DNA of 64,000 bases from Ailurus styani (Eukaryota; Chordata; Mammalia; Carnivora; Ailuridae): NCBI GenBank assembly GCA_002007465.1, contig LNAC01000001.1, forward strand, positions 8,704,139-8,768,138, read 5' to 3'. The position numbers and the translations under genes are program-made. Below, piece by piece: positions 1-48,057 of the stretch (its first letter is position 1; each line of letters opens with the position of its first letter). A model generated the notes under the pieces. The model saw only the letters and a list, made by a program, of their open reading frames with translations, searched no databases and was not told the DNA's origin.

Positions 1-34487
<34,487 letters not shown>

Positions 34488-34527
34488 TTTGCTGGGCTCT
34501 TCTCAATTAGAATAAAAATGCCTTGAC

Positions 34528-34534
34528 ATTTATA
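34528..34534 (-). promoter_or_regulatory. TATA-like box upstream of DMBT1 exon 1
   Basis: The minus strand reads CCTATAAATGTC, ending 40 bases before the exon 1 start codon at 34,487. A start site 25-30 bases downstream of the box would give a 5' UTR of only about 15-25 bases. This assumes exon 1 is the first exon and that this box is used. A further upstream start with a longer leader is equally possible. Confidence 0.4.
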
Positions 34535-35346
34535 GGTTCCCAGCTGAAAAGAGGCGTGTCCCCCAGGGTGGTATATTTCTATTGCTGCCATAAATCAGCG
34601 TAAAGGAAGCGAGGACTTGAGCTAACAGTCGATGGCTAATCAGTGGGAACAACTTAGGTGTGTTAGATTGATTGCTGTGTGAATGATCTGGCAGTTCTCC
34701 AGCGGCAAACACACAGACAGTGATACAGTTCCTCATTTCCTTTTAGGTGAAACTCAAAGACTCTCAGGTACCCTCTGAATATAGGCTCAATTTTAATCGT
34801 GGAGAAATTGAATTAACTTGTGGGAAGTCAGAAGATGAGGGACAGAGCAGGATGTGGGCTGCTGGGCAAACACAAGACATGGTGCCAAGGGGAAAAGCAT
34901 TTCTGGAGTGGTTTGTCCTGGCAATGCACTTTCTTATTGGACCCTTGCCTTGGAGAAACAACATGGAGGGAGAGTAGAAGGTATGAGGGCTGAACCCAGA
35001 GATTCTGTGGGCTTGAATAACTTCCACCATCTTCTGGATCTCACACTAACCCCGTAGCACAGGAGCTGAGAAACACATGACCTAAAACATAATCACCTCC
35101 AACCATTTCACAGGCTTTGATTTCTTGGCCCTTGGCATTCACCTTGTATAACTCTTGGAGCTTGGCAGACCCACAAACCTTGACCTCCTTCTAGCTCACA
35201 CACCATCCCTCACCTTGGGTTTCTTATGTCGGTGTCACTTTACCACCAGACTCTGGTAAACCCGTTACTATCTCCAAGAAGGCTACCTGTCATTTATTTT
35301 TATCAAATGCTCTCAGGGTTTGGTAACCTACGTAGAAGCATATGGC
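34535..35346. other. Upstream flank of DMBT1
   Basis: About 800 bases immediately upstream of the likely start site. No exon is recognised. Promoter-proximal sites are plausible but cannot be supported by eye beyond the TATA-like box. Confidence 0.5.
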
Positions 35347-35541
35347 TTTTTTTTTTAAAGATTTTATTTATCCATTTGACAGAGAGAGAGATTACAAGTA
35401 GGCAGAGAGGCAGGCAAAGAGAGGAGGAAGCAGGCTCCCTGCGGAGCAGAGAGCCCAATGCGGAGCTCGATCCCAGGACCCTGAAATCATGACCTGAGCC
35501 GAAGGCAGAGGCTTTAACCCACGGAGCCACCCAGGTGCCCC
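35347..35541 (-). repeat. Can-SINE
   Basis: Reverse orientation: T-rich start, AAAGATTTTATTTATCC, GCTTTAACCCACGGAGCCAC, ending CCAGGTGCCCC. Confidence 0.93.
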
Positions 35542-38280
35542 GAAGCATATGGCTTTGCAATGTTTGCCTCTGTTATCCTGACCTGGAGGAGCGGTGCCTT
35601 GCCTCTCCACTGACACACCGAGGCTATCAGAGGACACCTTGGTTTCCTTGCCGTTTGCTGCTAACCTATCCCCTCCTGGTGCTTCATTCTGGAAGGATAC
35701 CAGGAACCCATGCCAATCAGGATTTAACGCTGGGCGTCTGCACTTGGCTTCATCTATAACCTGGGGATTTCACTTTTAATCCTATTGTTCCCAACTTCCC
35801 CCCCCCCCCCCCCGATGAAAACGGGTACATTTCTGGAAGATAGTCTCTTTGTTTTTCGTTCTCTGGCTGTCAGTCCAACAATTGGTAGGTATCAGGTGAC
35901 AAGAGAGCAAGGAGGCCCATCTGCTAGGGATGCCTGAGACTGGACAGCACGTCAGATTCCTCTGCTGGGGGCTATGATAGTTTGGATCCTGGTGGACTGG
36001 GCTGAAATGAACATGAAGCTGAGTCTGGGGTCATCAAAATAAGGGAGCTGTGATTGCTTAGTCATGTCTGCCATGAGCAGAGCAAAGGGGTGGGGGGAGT
36101 ATGAAATATCTGTGAGGGAGAAGGGGGTCAGTGCATCTTGCCCTTACTTGAAGCACACTGCCTGGTCTTAGAGACCGACCCACATGGTGACAATTACAAC
36201 AGGGCCCAGTAGGTATTCACGCAAATTGCATTGGGGACACACAGGAAAATATCTGAATCAGGTGGCAGAGGCAGTTTCTCAGAGAGGGGGACACCTAAAC
36301 ATAGTCTTCATATATAAACAGGGGTCATCCGGCGACCACCAGTGGGGCGACCTGGTGAGGAACAAGGCATGACTCTCCGGGCCGTGTGAGAAAGGAAGCA
36401 AGGGGGTGTCTGGCCAGGAGGCCAGGGTGCAAACCCCATCGACAGCTCAGCTCAGACCAGGAACATCCTTCTTGGGAACTTGGTATGATTTTCCCAACAG
36501 CACAGCTCTACCATTTTTATTATTTCTGTGACCCTGTTCTTCTTCCTCTTCTGTCAGCTGTAAAGAGCCTAAGACAACAAGGGCTTATGAGCTTTTATTT
36601 CAAAAGACTCCAGGGAGAGAGAAGTGGAGGGAACCTGCCTGTCATTTCAAAGCCACTTGAGGGTGTGTCCCAGGTGGGAAAATGGGTAATGTCGGTGGAG
36701 CAGGAGGAAGGTGGATGTCCCGAACAAGCAGGAAGAACGGTGGGGCTGAGGGCACCTGCTGCCATCATGGAGGTCCTTCATCACCAGGAACCCACCTTGT
36801 CCAGAGGCCCTTTGTGGGTGATAAGACCCTATTCAGATAGGTCTTCCTGTGCGGAGAGGAGGCTCTGGGGAGGAGACCCTCCCCCCATTCCAGCAACATC
36901 TTCTCCCTTTCTGTGGGCCTGCCTTCCCCTGCCCCCTGGCTCAGAAGCCAGTGTGTCAGCAGCATGTCTGGGTGCAAGACCAGAGCTATGCAGCTGCCAG
37001 TAAGAGCAACAGGGCGGAGAAGCTCATCAGAGCTCTGGAGGTGCAACCAAGCTCCCCCCGGCCCTCACTCCCGGAGGCATTGCCCACACTGGAACCCTAT
37101 ATGTTTGCACGTGGTTTTTACTTTTCCTGCAGCAGAAAACTTTCCTAAACTGAAATTCATGGGAAGCCCCCAAAGATAAAACAGGTCAGTAGAGCCCTTC
37201 AGACTGTGGTAGGAGGAGCCCCCTGCCAGTTCAGCCAACCCTTCCTCCTTTCTGTCTCCACCACCCTCTCGCTTACTGCTCACACACACACCCCATTTCC
37301 TCCTAAAGGGCGGCCTGTGGGAATTCCTTGAGGGATTCCACCCCTCCTTTTACAGGACGGGGAACTGGAGGCCCAGCGAGGCTCTGGGGATTGCCAGTGG
37401 CACTGCCCCAGTGCTGAGCTGGGGTCCCAGGCAGACTCCCCAGAGTGGGCTACTGCCCTCAACTTAGGTGGCCTGGCCCCCTTTCTTGGAGTTTGGCTCT
37501 ACCCACAGAGAAGTGCCCATCTGGCCACCAGGGGGCGCTGGAGGCAATGCAGTTTTCCCATCACCTCCGAGGAGTCTCTGATCTCCAAGCCCAGGAGCCC
37601 TGTGACCTGGGATAGACCAGGGCCATTGAGCTGAGGGGGCGAGAGGGAGACCTGGGAGCCTGGTGGGAAGGGGTGGGCTGCCACAACTTCAGGCACAGCT
37701 GTGGGTTTCTGGCCACTGGGTCCCAAGAAGTCTGTGTGACCGTGGCTCCCCTTGAGGTGTCAGGTTGACCTCCAAAATCTGATCTGACCACAGCTGAGTA
37801 ACCCTCAGACCAGCTAGTTGTTGTTACCATGGTAACAACCCTTGGGGCACTGTGTCTATGATGCTTACAGTGCCGCTCAGCTTTGCTCTCAGAGAGCCCG
37901 TCTTCCCAACCAGGCTACAAGGGACCCCCGCCCCATGCAGCCCCACCATGACCCAAAGACCAAGCTCTCTCCCCATCCCTGCTGCTCCTCGGAAATCACC
38001 GTGTCTCAAGCAGAACAGGGGCTCAACAGGCGTTGGCAGTGGAAGTTGGGTCTCAGCAGCAGCCTCCTCTCCTGCTTTCTAGGATCACCAACATGTAGCC
38101 TCGAGGTGGGGACACTGAGTTCTGGGGGGGTGGAGGAGGGTGACGCAGAGCCAGGCCAGTGTCGAGGACAACTCCCAGCAGAGACCGCCTCCCATCAGAA
38201 GGATGGAGAGTAGGAGGATTGATACAGCTTGCTGTCCATCGGGATACAAGCCAACTGAAGAATTTTCCAGAAACAAACTC
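35542..38280. other. Intergenic sequence without a recognised gene
   Basis: Contains a poly-C tract near 35.80 kb. The 205-codon open frame at 36,386-37,003 (+) has no domain, splice signals or family resemblance. Confidence 0.6.
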
Positions 38281-38770
38281 TCTAATGACCTTTGAAACGT
38301 ACAAGTCTGATCATGTTCTTCCCATCTGTCTCAGGATAATGCTGAGAGCCCTGGCATGGTTTACAGGCCCCACAGGGCCAGCTCACTCCAGTGATAGTCC
38401 AGCCTCAGGGCCTTTGCATCTGCTGTCTACTCTGCCTGGAAGATATTGTCCCCCAGAAATCTGTGAGTTCACTCCCTTCTCTCCTTCAGATTTTTTCTGA
38501 TATATGTCTCCTCCTTGCAGACTTTCCTAACCACCTCTCTTTAGTATTCCCTAACCCCTTCCTGGCTTACCATGCTCCACAGTGCTCCTCACCAACTGGC
38601 TTCCTTACAGTTTATGTCTTTACTGTCTGGCTTGTCTGCTCCCACTGCAATACAAGCTCTATGAGGCAGGGATTTGTGTCTGTTTTGTTCACAGCTGTAT
38701 CCCCAGAATCTGTGTTTAGCACACAGTAGGTGCCCCAAAAATATTTGTAGACTGAATTGATTGAGTGAGT
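38280..38770 (+). repeat. L2 3' end
   Basis: CAGGGCCTTTGCATCTGCTG, CTCTGCCTGGAAGATATT, TCTATGAGGCAGGGATTTGT and TTCACAGCTGTATCCCCAGA follow the order of the L2 3' consensus. Confidence 0.85.
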
Positions 38771-38869
38771 GTGAGGAGATCTGGAAGGAGACCAGGACTG
38801 TTCACACAGAGTGAGTTCCACATTAACTAGGTACTGACCACACATTAAAGATTATGATATTTATTCACC

Positions 38870-39030
38870 TCTTCATTCAGCAAATATGTCCTGGGCACCT
38901 ACGATGTGCCAAGCACTGCTCTAAGTAATGGGGCTAAAGTACAAAGCCTGGTAGACATGCTACTTGCCCTCACTGGTTTTATAAATTAGGGTAACGCAGA
39001 GAACAGACAAGAAATAAAGAAGCAGGGACA
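38870..39030 (-). repeat. L2 3' end, inverted
   Basis: TTCATTCAGCAAATATGTCC, then GGGCACCTACGATGTGCCAA and GCACTGCTCTAAG are the reverse complement of the L2 terminus. It forms an inverted pair with the copy at 38.3-38.8 kb. Confidence 0.82.
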
Positions 39031-39129
39031 AGCATTTCAGATTGTGGGAAGAATTAGGAAGGAAGTGGACAAGTGATAGAGTATTGGTGGCAAGAACTAC
39101 TTTGGATGAGGTGACCCAAATATCACAGT

Positions 39130-39285
39130 AGCTCAATAACTGCTTTGGAGGAATCTGAGGCTCAGAGAGGGTAAGTAACTTACTCAAAGTCACACAGCTA
39201 GACAGTGGCTGAGCCAGAACTTGAACCAAAATTCTGACTCCAACGCCTGGTATTTTTCTACTAAACCCTAACACCTTCCCCATCC
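39130..39285 (-). repeat. MIR SINE
   Basis: GAGGCTCAGAGAGGGTAAGT then AAGTCACACAGCTAGACAGT is a clear MIR reverse complement. Confidence 0.85.
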
Positions 39286-42108
39286 CCACCCCTAGGGGAC
39301 TATATTTCCAATCCGATGGTGAGCCTTGGGTTTGAGTGCATTCCACCAAAGGACATCTTGATATTCAGAAACATTCAAAGGGTTGGGTAAAGAAAGAAAA
39401 TAGACTCTGAGTTCTTCAGAACAGGTGCTGACTTTTTTGACCTGTGCCCTATGAAAGATGCTAGGTCCCCAAAGGAGTGAAGGGAGAGTATTTTTAAGGA
39501 CAATATTAGCTCTAGACCAACACAATTGGAAGCCAATAGGCAACTTCGGTCCAGAGCTGGCTTACAACAAAATGGAAAAATAAAAGGAAATCAGAACTGT
39601 GGCTCCCAGTCTCTCTCTGCCGCCTGTCTTCCCCTTTCTCTCCCTACTGTCAGACACACAGGAGCCATTTCTCCTTCACCAACCATCGCCATTCTCAAAA
39701 GAGTTATTTACCACTCTTTCCCATGGAGGCACAGAAGGCTAGTGAAGCCCAGTGACTGCCTTTCCAAGGGGGTTATTATAACTGAGCAGGAGGCCCCCAA
39801 GGGTGAAGGTCCAATGACAAAATGAAGGAAGCAGGGAGAAGGAGCCCAGGGGACGGTGGGGGCACCCTCATTTGAGTCAGCAGCATCATGGAGTGTTAGC
39901 CTTTTCAAGTTCAATTCACCACAGGGCGATCAGGTTCTAGGAAATCCAGTTACACTAATTATACTCACTAGACATTAATTGGTAAGCCAAGGGGGCCAAT
40001 TCATTCATTTACAATAGGAGTATACTTTGGCTCCAGAATTAGTCTGCTTGAAAGACCAAATTATATGCCAATAGTTTGGTGAGTAAAGAATAAGAACAAG
40101 GAAACTGGATGGGACCCAAAAGAAACTCTCATCAGGATAATGGAGCCTATCACTGTCCTTTCTTGGAAGTCTCTGCAAAAAGAACTATTCTGGGCACCTC
40201 TAAATGCTTGTGGTTATGACTGTGTGACAATGACAATTCCCAGACATGCATCCCCTGCTGCAGAAGAGACATGGGACACTCTTAGGTAGGTCACCCCCAG
40301 CCAGAGCACAGGTGACCTTGGGCCACAGCCAATGTGGTTCACTTCATAATTCTTTGTATTCCAGTTGTTTCAGAAGGATAATATTTGGTGGTGGTCGCTC
40401 TGCTACATGAAGAGACCGAAGTTTAGTTATTTCAGGAGAAGCCTTGTGATCCGAAGGGGCTGATGATTGGCCAGTGTCTACCCAGAGGGCATCCTGAACC
40501 ATAAGACGGTCCCTCATCCGCATCTACAACACCTTCCACTGTGACTGGGAAAAGACACAGTGAGAAGGATGAACAGAAACCAAAGCTACCACCAGTATGC
40601 ACAACATTCTAGAAAGACTAATTGTGCTGGCTAAATCAAACATGACTAAATGCACCCAATTCAGACTTGACCTTGAGTCTAAAAATCAACTGCCCCAGTC
40701 CTAGATGGTGGGATTTTCGCCAAGCATCTGTGAAAACAACCACAGGGTTAGAATCGACTGGGAAGGTAGTAGGAGCCCAGTGGAATAAGGCGCTACTGAG
40801 AGCAAATGCATCCCAGTGTGTCCTCACTGCTGCACGTGGCCTTGGAGGAGGGAGCACCCAGTTCCCACCGGATGGAGCAGAACATACCTTGAATACTCGC
40901 TTGGGTTCGTCCAGGAATTGGATGCACTGAGCCACTGGTTCTCAAAGTGAGTTTCCAGAACCCCCAGCGTCAGCATCACCCGAGAACTTGTCAGAACTGG
41001 AACATCTTGAGCTGCAGAGCACTCCCCAGCAATCCTTGCTTCAGAAAGCCTTGCGGGTAACCCCAAGGCTTGCTCACAGGACAGCGACACTAAGCAAATG
41101 GCAGGAAGCACCCCTACGTGCCCAGCTCGTGTCCCCATCCAGGGCACGCAGTCCAGTAAGGCGCAGCCCTGTGCTGCAGGAATACAGTAGGGCCAGTGCA
41201 GTGGGGAAGGTTTTGGGGCAGGGGAGATGATAACTGAAGTCAGGGCTGTAAGCTGGATCCAGCTGGATGCCAGAGGAGTGGGCAAAGGAGATGGGGGAGC
41301 CCAGAATGTCTGGCTCTGCTTTGAGTCATTGGGACACCAACTAAAGGAGCCACCACCTGAGACAGGGAACTCAGGAGGGAGGAGGGGGGACACTGGGGAT
41401 AAAGGCCGCTTTCCTGGGCTCTGCCCCAGGCCCCTGCTCTTCCTCCTTCTGATGGACTCCATCTACCCCCACAGCTTTGCTCCTCTGACCCCGATTCTCT
41501 ACCCGGACGCCGCTTCCCCTGTCTTTGGCTACCTGCTAGCCATCTCCATCTGCATAAAAGCCTAACCTGCAAATTCAGTTGATTTAAGCCTGGAGGGGAT
41601 GGGAGAGATGAACTGGGAAAGGTGAACTGAAGGTCTAAGAAGCAGCCAGTGTGGCTGAGATTGGACCCCAAATCAGAGGGGCCCAGGCCTGGGATAAGGT
41701 GGAGAAAAAAGGTGGTTCCAGAGGTCTGGAAGGTGAAGGTCATGGGTGTGATGAAAGGCTGGGGGTGGGGTGGCCGATGAACTGGGGAGGAACAGAGGCA
41801 CCAGTGAGGTCTGGCTCGGTCACCATCTGTGTGCGGGTACTAAAGACAGGAGAGGGTAGGGGCTCTGTGTCAGGACTGGGGTCTGGCAGCATCAGACTGA
41901 GGTTCCAGAAGTTGCGAAGACCCGGGGAGTGGCCGTGGGGGATAAAGGAAGGTCACTGGGAAGAGGGTCCAAGAAATGAAAGGCTCTGGGGTGTCACACT
42001 CCGGGCAGGCCTACTGTTTCCAAACATTTATTGTTATGAACCTGTTGATTTTCAAACAAATTTTATTTTGGGAGTAACAATGCTACCATCTTGTATTTGG
42101 TATATGAA
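39286..42108. other. Intergenic sequence without a recognised gene
   Basis: A MER5-like fragment lies near 40.93-41.04 kb (GGTTCTCAAAGTGAGTTTCC). The frames at 40,824-41,462 (-) and 41,651-42,208 (+) sit in moderately GC-rich sequence and show no family resemblance. Confidence 0.6.
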
Positions 42109-42297
42109 AAAATTTTTTAAAAGATTTATTTCTTTATTTGGGGGGGAAGGGACAGAGGGGGAGGGAAAGAAATTATCCAGAAGACTCCCCACTGAGCGTG
42201 GAGCCTGACATGGGGCTCCATCCCACCACCCCTGATCATGACCTGAGCCAAAACCATGAGTCAGCCATTCAACCGACTGAGCCACCCAGGCACCCTG
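42109..42297 (-). repeat. Can-SINE
   Basis: Reverse orientation: AAAGATTTATTTCTTTATTT to CCGACTGAGCCACCCAGGCA. An older, more diverged copy. Confidence 0.9.
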
Positions 42298-42479
42298 AAA
42301 ATATTTTTAAAGCCCAATTTTCACCACCGTTTCATGAATTAATGGACACTAAACCAGAAAGAGAGAGGAGCAACTCTCTCTTACTTCCAATTCACCTGAC
42401 TGGTGAGGGCTCACCCCCCCCTACTGCTCAGCCCCAGGGCCAGCTCCCCACCGCAAGCCTGGCCTGGCCCCACAGCCCC

Positions 42480-42760
42480 TTGGCCCCCTTCCAATCTTGA
42501 CTCCAGCAGCTACAGGGAGCTTTAAAAGCACAGGATGGATCCCATTGTTCTGCTGAAGCCTTCAGGGGCAATCCTAGTACTGTCACATAAAGACCAAGCT
42601 CTACAGCTGCGCCTCTGAGTCGGGACCACATGTCCAGTTGTCCTAAGACCATCCTGCTTCTTACTCTGTATCCCAGGGCCTTGACTGCTGGAACCCACTT
42701 CCACCAGTGTCCTGATTGGGATGATCTGATGTAGGCATCTCCCTCAGAATCCAGAACACT
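42480..42760 (+). repeat. L2-like remnant
   Basis: TGAAGCCTTCAGGGGCAATC, AAAGACCAAGCTC and CAGGGCCTTGACTGCTGGAA fit diverged L2. Confidence 0.5.
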
Positions 42761-43188
42761 CCGTCAATCTCACTCTCTCACCTTTAACAAGGAGCATGAG
42801 CCTCTCAAGCCAGTGAAGCACCACTGGGAGCAGGGGAGGGAAAGGGAACAAGGAAGAAAGCCCAGTTGGCTAACAGGAGGGGGTGGCAAAGGATCCAGGT
42901 TCAAACCCAGCCTGACCATCCCCAGTGCTGCGGATCTCCACACTTCCCTGTGCCCCAGGACTGGAGGTCAACACCAGGGGAGCCCAGGGGGTGCCCATCA
43001 GGGCCACGCCAGTTGCCCTCCAGGCTCAGAGAGGCTGCCTCTGTCCTTCTCTGCCTCTGTCCGCTCTCCTTCTGACTCTGAGGAAGGAGGCAGTGGCTCT
43101 TAACTCCAAGCAAAGTAGGCCCAGGGGAGCAGCCCAAAGGACACTCATCACCCAGAAGGAAAGCTTTTTATTTAAAAAGGGGATCATC

Positions 43189-43416
43189 GGGCGCCTGGGT
43201 GGCTCAGTGGGTTAAAGCCTCTGCTTTCGGCTCAGGTCATGATCTCAGGGTCCTGGGATCGAGGCCCGCATCAGGCTCTCTGCTCAGCGGGGAGCCTGCT
43301 TCCCCCTCTCTCTCTCTGCCTGCCTCTCTGCCTCCTTGTGATCTCTCTCCCTCTGTGAAATAAATAAATAAAATCTTAAAATAAAATAAAATAAAATAAT
43401 AAAATAAAATAAAAAG
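43189..43416 (+). repeat. Can-SINE with (AAAAT)n tail
   Basis: GGGCGCCTGGGTGGCTCAGT then GGGTTAAAGCCTCTGC, ending AAATAAATAAATAAAATC followed by AAAAT repeats. Flanking AAAAAGGGGATCATC copies form the target-site duplication. Confidence 0.94.
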
Positions 43417-43931
43417 GGGATCATCTGTCGCCCACATCGGCTGTAGTCCTGACGGAGCTCAGGTGGCAGCTGTGGCCCTGAAGACAAGGAAGCCATCGCC
43501 ATGACCCTTCCAGTCTGAAGAACTGGTTTACCTTGGGTTTAAGGCAATGGTTCAAATCCACTGCTTTATTCATTAACAACCACCACGTCAGGCTTTGTCA
43601 TGGTCTTGACAGGTGGTGTTGAAAACCACAACAAATGCAACGACTCCAAGGAAATTCGAACAAAGGAAGAATTTTAAATGTGTATGGGATAATGACAAGC
43701 ACGCAACACTCAGCCAAACCAAAGAAACAAACGTGCCTGCTGTGTCCCCAGAGCTTGGCAGCAGCCCGGCCATAACGGACACCTCATGTGCATCCAGTGA
43801 AGAAGGAAGCCACGGTGATGGCCTCCACAAAGCTGTCTCTGACTCTCGGGCTGGTTTCTTGAGTGAGAAAGGTTTCATTCCTATTTCCTTCTTCCTTGTT
43901 ACAACACAAAGCCCCGAGAGCCAGTTCGAGA

Positions 43932-43964
<33 letters not shown>

Positions 43965-45480
43965 CACGTGTGTGTCGAGGCAGGATCCCCCAGAAAGGGT
44001 CAGACTCACAATTTCATTGGGTGTAACTGGGCAGACACATTTTTTCCATGACCTTAAAGGGTGATTTTGATCAGGCCGAGAGATTAGCGCCCTGTGGGGA
44101 GCTGGCCCCAGGCCAGAGAGCACTAGCCCTGTGGGAAGAGCCGTGCTTGCCCAAGGCTGGGCGGGAGCCGCTGAGCCCTCCATCACCTTTGGGGTCTCTC
44201 CCAGAGTGGCTTGGGCTCTGCGGCCGGGGTGCAGACTGGGAGGCATGCCAGGGTTCAACCCTTTCCTCATGCCAAAAGTGCCAGGGCACGGGAGGGGCTG
44301 TAACGCCTTCTCATCCAACCAGGAGAGACTTATTCAAGGTCTCTTTCCTTCTCTGTCATTGCCCGACCATGTTTCAGAAACCTGGATTAATCTGTCTTGC
44401 TTCCCTCCAGGAAGGCTTTTCTCTGAGGGCCACCAGGGCCCACACTCACCCTGGGACCCTCTCTCTCACACGCCCTGTGGGGCTGGGCCCTTGCTCCGAA
44501 ACAATTTCATGCAATTTTCAAAACCACACACAAAGTGACAGCAAAGAGAGAAATGTTTAAGACCTTGTATATGGAAAACTAATGGTGGGCTAGGAAAACT
44601 GAGCCAGGGTAAAATTGCAAACCAAACCGGAAATGCCCTAAGGCCCTCCCCTGGAGGACCACAGATGCTGGAGATCAACTGGAATTGTGGCTGTCTGCTT
44701 CCTAGCACCCAAGCAAAGAAGGAAACAAGATCAGCATAAGATTTAACCCATCTGTCGGGAGGTGTTACTCTTCTTGTTCCCCAGACCTGAAAAAAGCATC
44801 CCCCCAAATGGCCTCACGGGCAGATTACCGAGGCGAAGAACAGTGACTGTCAAACCATAGTCCCATGTCCCAGAGGTGCCATGGGTGTGACGAAGAGGAT
44901 GAGGGGCTGGTTGTGCTCCTGCCCCACCCTCCTTCCCACCAGCCTTCCCCCCGACAGAGAAGCTGCTCTCTCTGGGTGGCCCTTGGAATGCTGAGGACCA
45001 CCCAGCAGGTGGCCTGTGGAGCCAGAGATAGGTACCTGCTGCCTTTCAGTTCTGCCTGACAGGAATGTTGACTTCGACTTGATGAAAATCTTCCATCCTA
45101 TCCTATTTCCTAGCCCCTCAAACTCCTGGAAGACTATCACTTTTCTATGCAGACAGATGTGCAAGGATCTCAATCCCATACCCGAGGCCCCACACGTGGA
45201 CCCCCTACTCCCTTCCTCCTGCTCCTTCTCCTCTTCCTCCTCACTGCTAGCAGCCCGGGTGATGTGTCCGAGCCCTACTTGGGCTAACAAGCTTTCAGGA
45301 AAGGTAGTCTCTCTTCTAGCATTTGTTATTCCTTATTGTCTCTTCTTTCCTCAGAAACCAAGGAGCAGGGAAAAAGCCACACACTCCACAAGGAGAGAAA
45401 GCTGCCTCCCCCACATAAAAGACACAGAATGTCCTCAGTCACAGCGTGTTGTGGGTTAGACGTAAGTCTTGCCATTGGAT
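43417..45480. other. Intergenic sequence without a recognised gene
   Basis: Contains a (TG)n microsatellite at about 43.935-43.965 kb. Several 130-170 codon frames occur on both strands, overlapping each other and without recognisable domains. Confidence 0.6.
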
Positions 45481-45770
45481 CAAGTAACCATGTTGAGGGA
45501 GGAAGAAGGATGAGACACATTGAAAGGGTATCTTGACAAAATCAGAGAGAGGGACAAGCCATAAAAGACTCTTAACTCTAGGAAACAAACGGAGGGTTGC
45601 TGGAGGGGAGGTGGGGGGCAGGGATGGGTACCTGGGGGTTGGGCGTTGAGGAGGGCACGGGAAGGAATGAGCACTGGGTGTTACATGCACCTGATGAATC
45701 ACTAAACTCTACCTCGGAAACTAATCATATACTATATGCTAATTAATTGAATTTAAATTTTTTAAAAAGT
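45480..45770 (+). repeat. 3' end of a carnivore LINE-1
   Basis: CATAAAAGACTCTTAACTCT, GAGGGTTGCTGGAGGGGAGG, ATGAGCACTGGGTGTTACAT and AATTAATTGAATTTAAATTT match the carnivore L1 3' end. It is truncated at its 5' side. Confidence 0.85.
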
Positions 45771-47262
45771 GTCTCTTGAGTAGAGATGATTCCCCACCTG
45801 AGAAATGTTAAAAACAGAACAAAACACACGTATGTTAGAACCAACAAAAATAGACTGGTTAGAAATAGGTTGGTTAGAAAAGACTGTTTTCTGAGATATC
45901 TTCCCAATACAAAAAGAGAATTTGGAGGTCACCTCATCAGTGCCCCTTATTTTCCAAGGAGGAAATGGAGTGCCAGAAGGTGATGTGTCTTGCCCAGGCT
46001 TCCCAAGTCTGGAACCCAGTCTCCTGACCCCCTCGTCAAGGGTCTTCCTGGTTCCTCTGCTGTCTCCCTACAGACTTCTTGTGGCTTGTCTCCTTGCCAC
46101 TCTTCAGTAACGCTCTGCCGGTTCATAGCAAGCTGTAAAGAAAGCTGCTAGATAAAAGTAGAGATAAGAGAGCCACATTTCTCCAAGTTGGCTTCCTGGT
46201 TGAACCAGAAACCACCTTGCCTCCCATTGCCCTGTGGCCCAAAGGTGAGAAGGCCCTCCCTGGGGATGGAGAAACCACAAGCTGCTTTCTCCAGGTCCTA
46301 CAAGAAGACATGAACCATAGAAACTTACATGGGGTCAGGGCTGGCTGACTTTCCGTTCTGTTTCTCAGTAGAGCCCCAGGCAATGGCGACTGCTGGGGTT
46401 CCTCAGGACCCTCTAAAATGGGTCACGGCGTTGTGGTGGGTCCTGTAGGAGAATCATTAGGGAAACCTGTTTAAAAGACAGATGCCTGGGCCCCCCACCC
46501 TGAGATTCTGATACACTGCCTTTGGTGTTGGGCCTGGAGATTTTTCTGTTTAGTCTTCCTAGATGGTTTTGGGGCACCCCCAGAGAGATGCTCTGAGGGC
46601 TGGGAGGAAATTCAGAATGGGGCCACAGCAGATTCATTTGAGAAGAGCAGAAACGTGTTTGGGTCGCTGGTCTTAAATAGCTCCTAGAGGACTCTGTATG
46701 TAATTCAGTGGGACATGGGGAGCCCTGGCAGGGTGTTGAGGAGCAGGGTGGCGAGAAGTGAGTGTTAGAAAGACAGACGGCAGAACAAGACAGGACGGTG
46801 TGTGTGTGTATTGGGACACATGGAGGCACAGATTTACTTCGAGAGCACAGTCATACCCAACGCATTGTGCCCGGCATCTGGAAAGCTACTAGGAAGAAGA
46901 AAACGATCCCCGCCTGAAGGATATAATCCAGCTGGAGAGAAAGGTCAGTGGCGCATCGGAAAATAACCAGGAAAACCACTTGGCCTCTTACAGCCTCTGA
47001 ATCAGGACTGGCACTCCAGACGTGAGCTGGAGACCTCAGGAGGCAAATGGCTTTAAGAAAACAGACTTCAGTGAAATCAAAGACCTTTCTAAGCTTGGCT
47101 CTGGGGCACAGATAAGAGTTAGATCCATAATAGTAAAAGATTGATGAGGTGGTGCCTGGCAGTGCCTAGATATAAACAAAATCGTGTCTTCATCGACATT
47201 ACCTATTAGCTTTTTATAAATAGAAAATCACTGGTTGTGTTGAACTATTATCTGTACAAATT
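45771..47262. other. Intergenic sequence without a recognised gene
   Basis: A MER5-like stretch may be present near 46.43-46.54 kb (CACCCTGAGATTCTGATACA). Nothing coding is recognised. Confidence 0.55.
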
Positions 47263-47458
47263 TTTTTAAAAAGATTTTATTTGTTTATTTGACAGAGAGA
47301 GACAGAGTGAAAGAGGGAACACAGCAGGGGAAGTAGGAGAGGGAGAAGTAGGTTCCCCGCTGAGCAGGGAGCCCGATGCAGGGCTCGATCCCAGGACCCT
47401 GAGATCATGACCTGAGCTGAAGGTAGACACTTAACAACTGAGCCACCCAGGCGCCCCT
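47263..47458 (-). repeat. Can-SINE
   Basis: Reverse orientation: AAAGATTTTATTTGTTTATT to GAGCCACCCAGGCGCCCC. Confidence 0.93.
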
Positions 47459-48057
47459 GTACAAATTTTTTTTTAATTTAAAAAGTGAAAATGAACTCAC
47501 GAACAGTACACAGATTGCCCACCCTGGGGCTGGTAGGTGGTATGGGCCAGGGGGTTCTGGAAGCCGGTTCCATGGACTCTGGGGCTCTACCCAGGCTTCA
47601 CAGAGGAGGCGAGGGCTTCCTCTGGGTCCTGCGGACAAAGATCCCTGACATTTCCCCAAATCTCGTGTCTGACCACAAATCACTTCAGAAAATCCTAATG
47701 TACTGACAGGACAGCAGCCAGAGGGAATTAAAATAAGGTAAAGTTTGAGTCCTGAGTTATCATTTGTACCCAGATTTAAAACAGTGTCCTCAAAAACAGA
47801 AACAAAAATGACAAACCAAAAAACAAACAAACAAACAAAAAAAAACCAGTCCCATCAACAAATTTCTGCAGTAAGTGATCAAAATTTAATTTCCAGATCA
47901 TTTTGTAATTTCATAATGAAAGAAAAAGTCCAATTTTTTAAAAAGAGAAAATGGTTTATTTTATTTAAAAGAGCAAACTATATCCCCATCTTTCACGTTA
48001 CATTTGTGTAAAATACACTTCCTAAATAAATGTTTTTTGAAAAGATAATACTGTTGT

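Noticed and set aside
36386..37003. 205-codon plus-strand open frame
   Set aside because: Single uninterrupted frame in repeat-bearing intergenic DNA with no domain, homology or splice signals that I recognise; within chance expectation.
40824..41462. 212-codon minus-strand open frame
   Set aside because: Overlaps other frames on both strands and includes a MER5-like fragment; no family resemblance.
41651..42208. 185-codon plus-strand open frame
   Set aside because: Low-complexity Gly/Arg/Glu-rich translation that ends inside a Can-SINE; not a gene.
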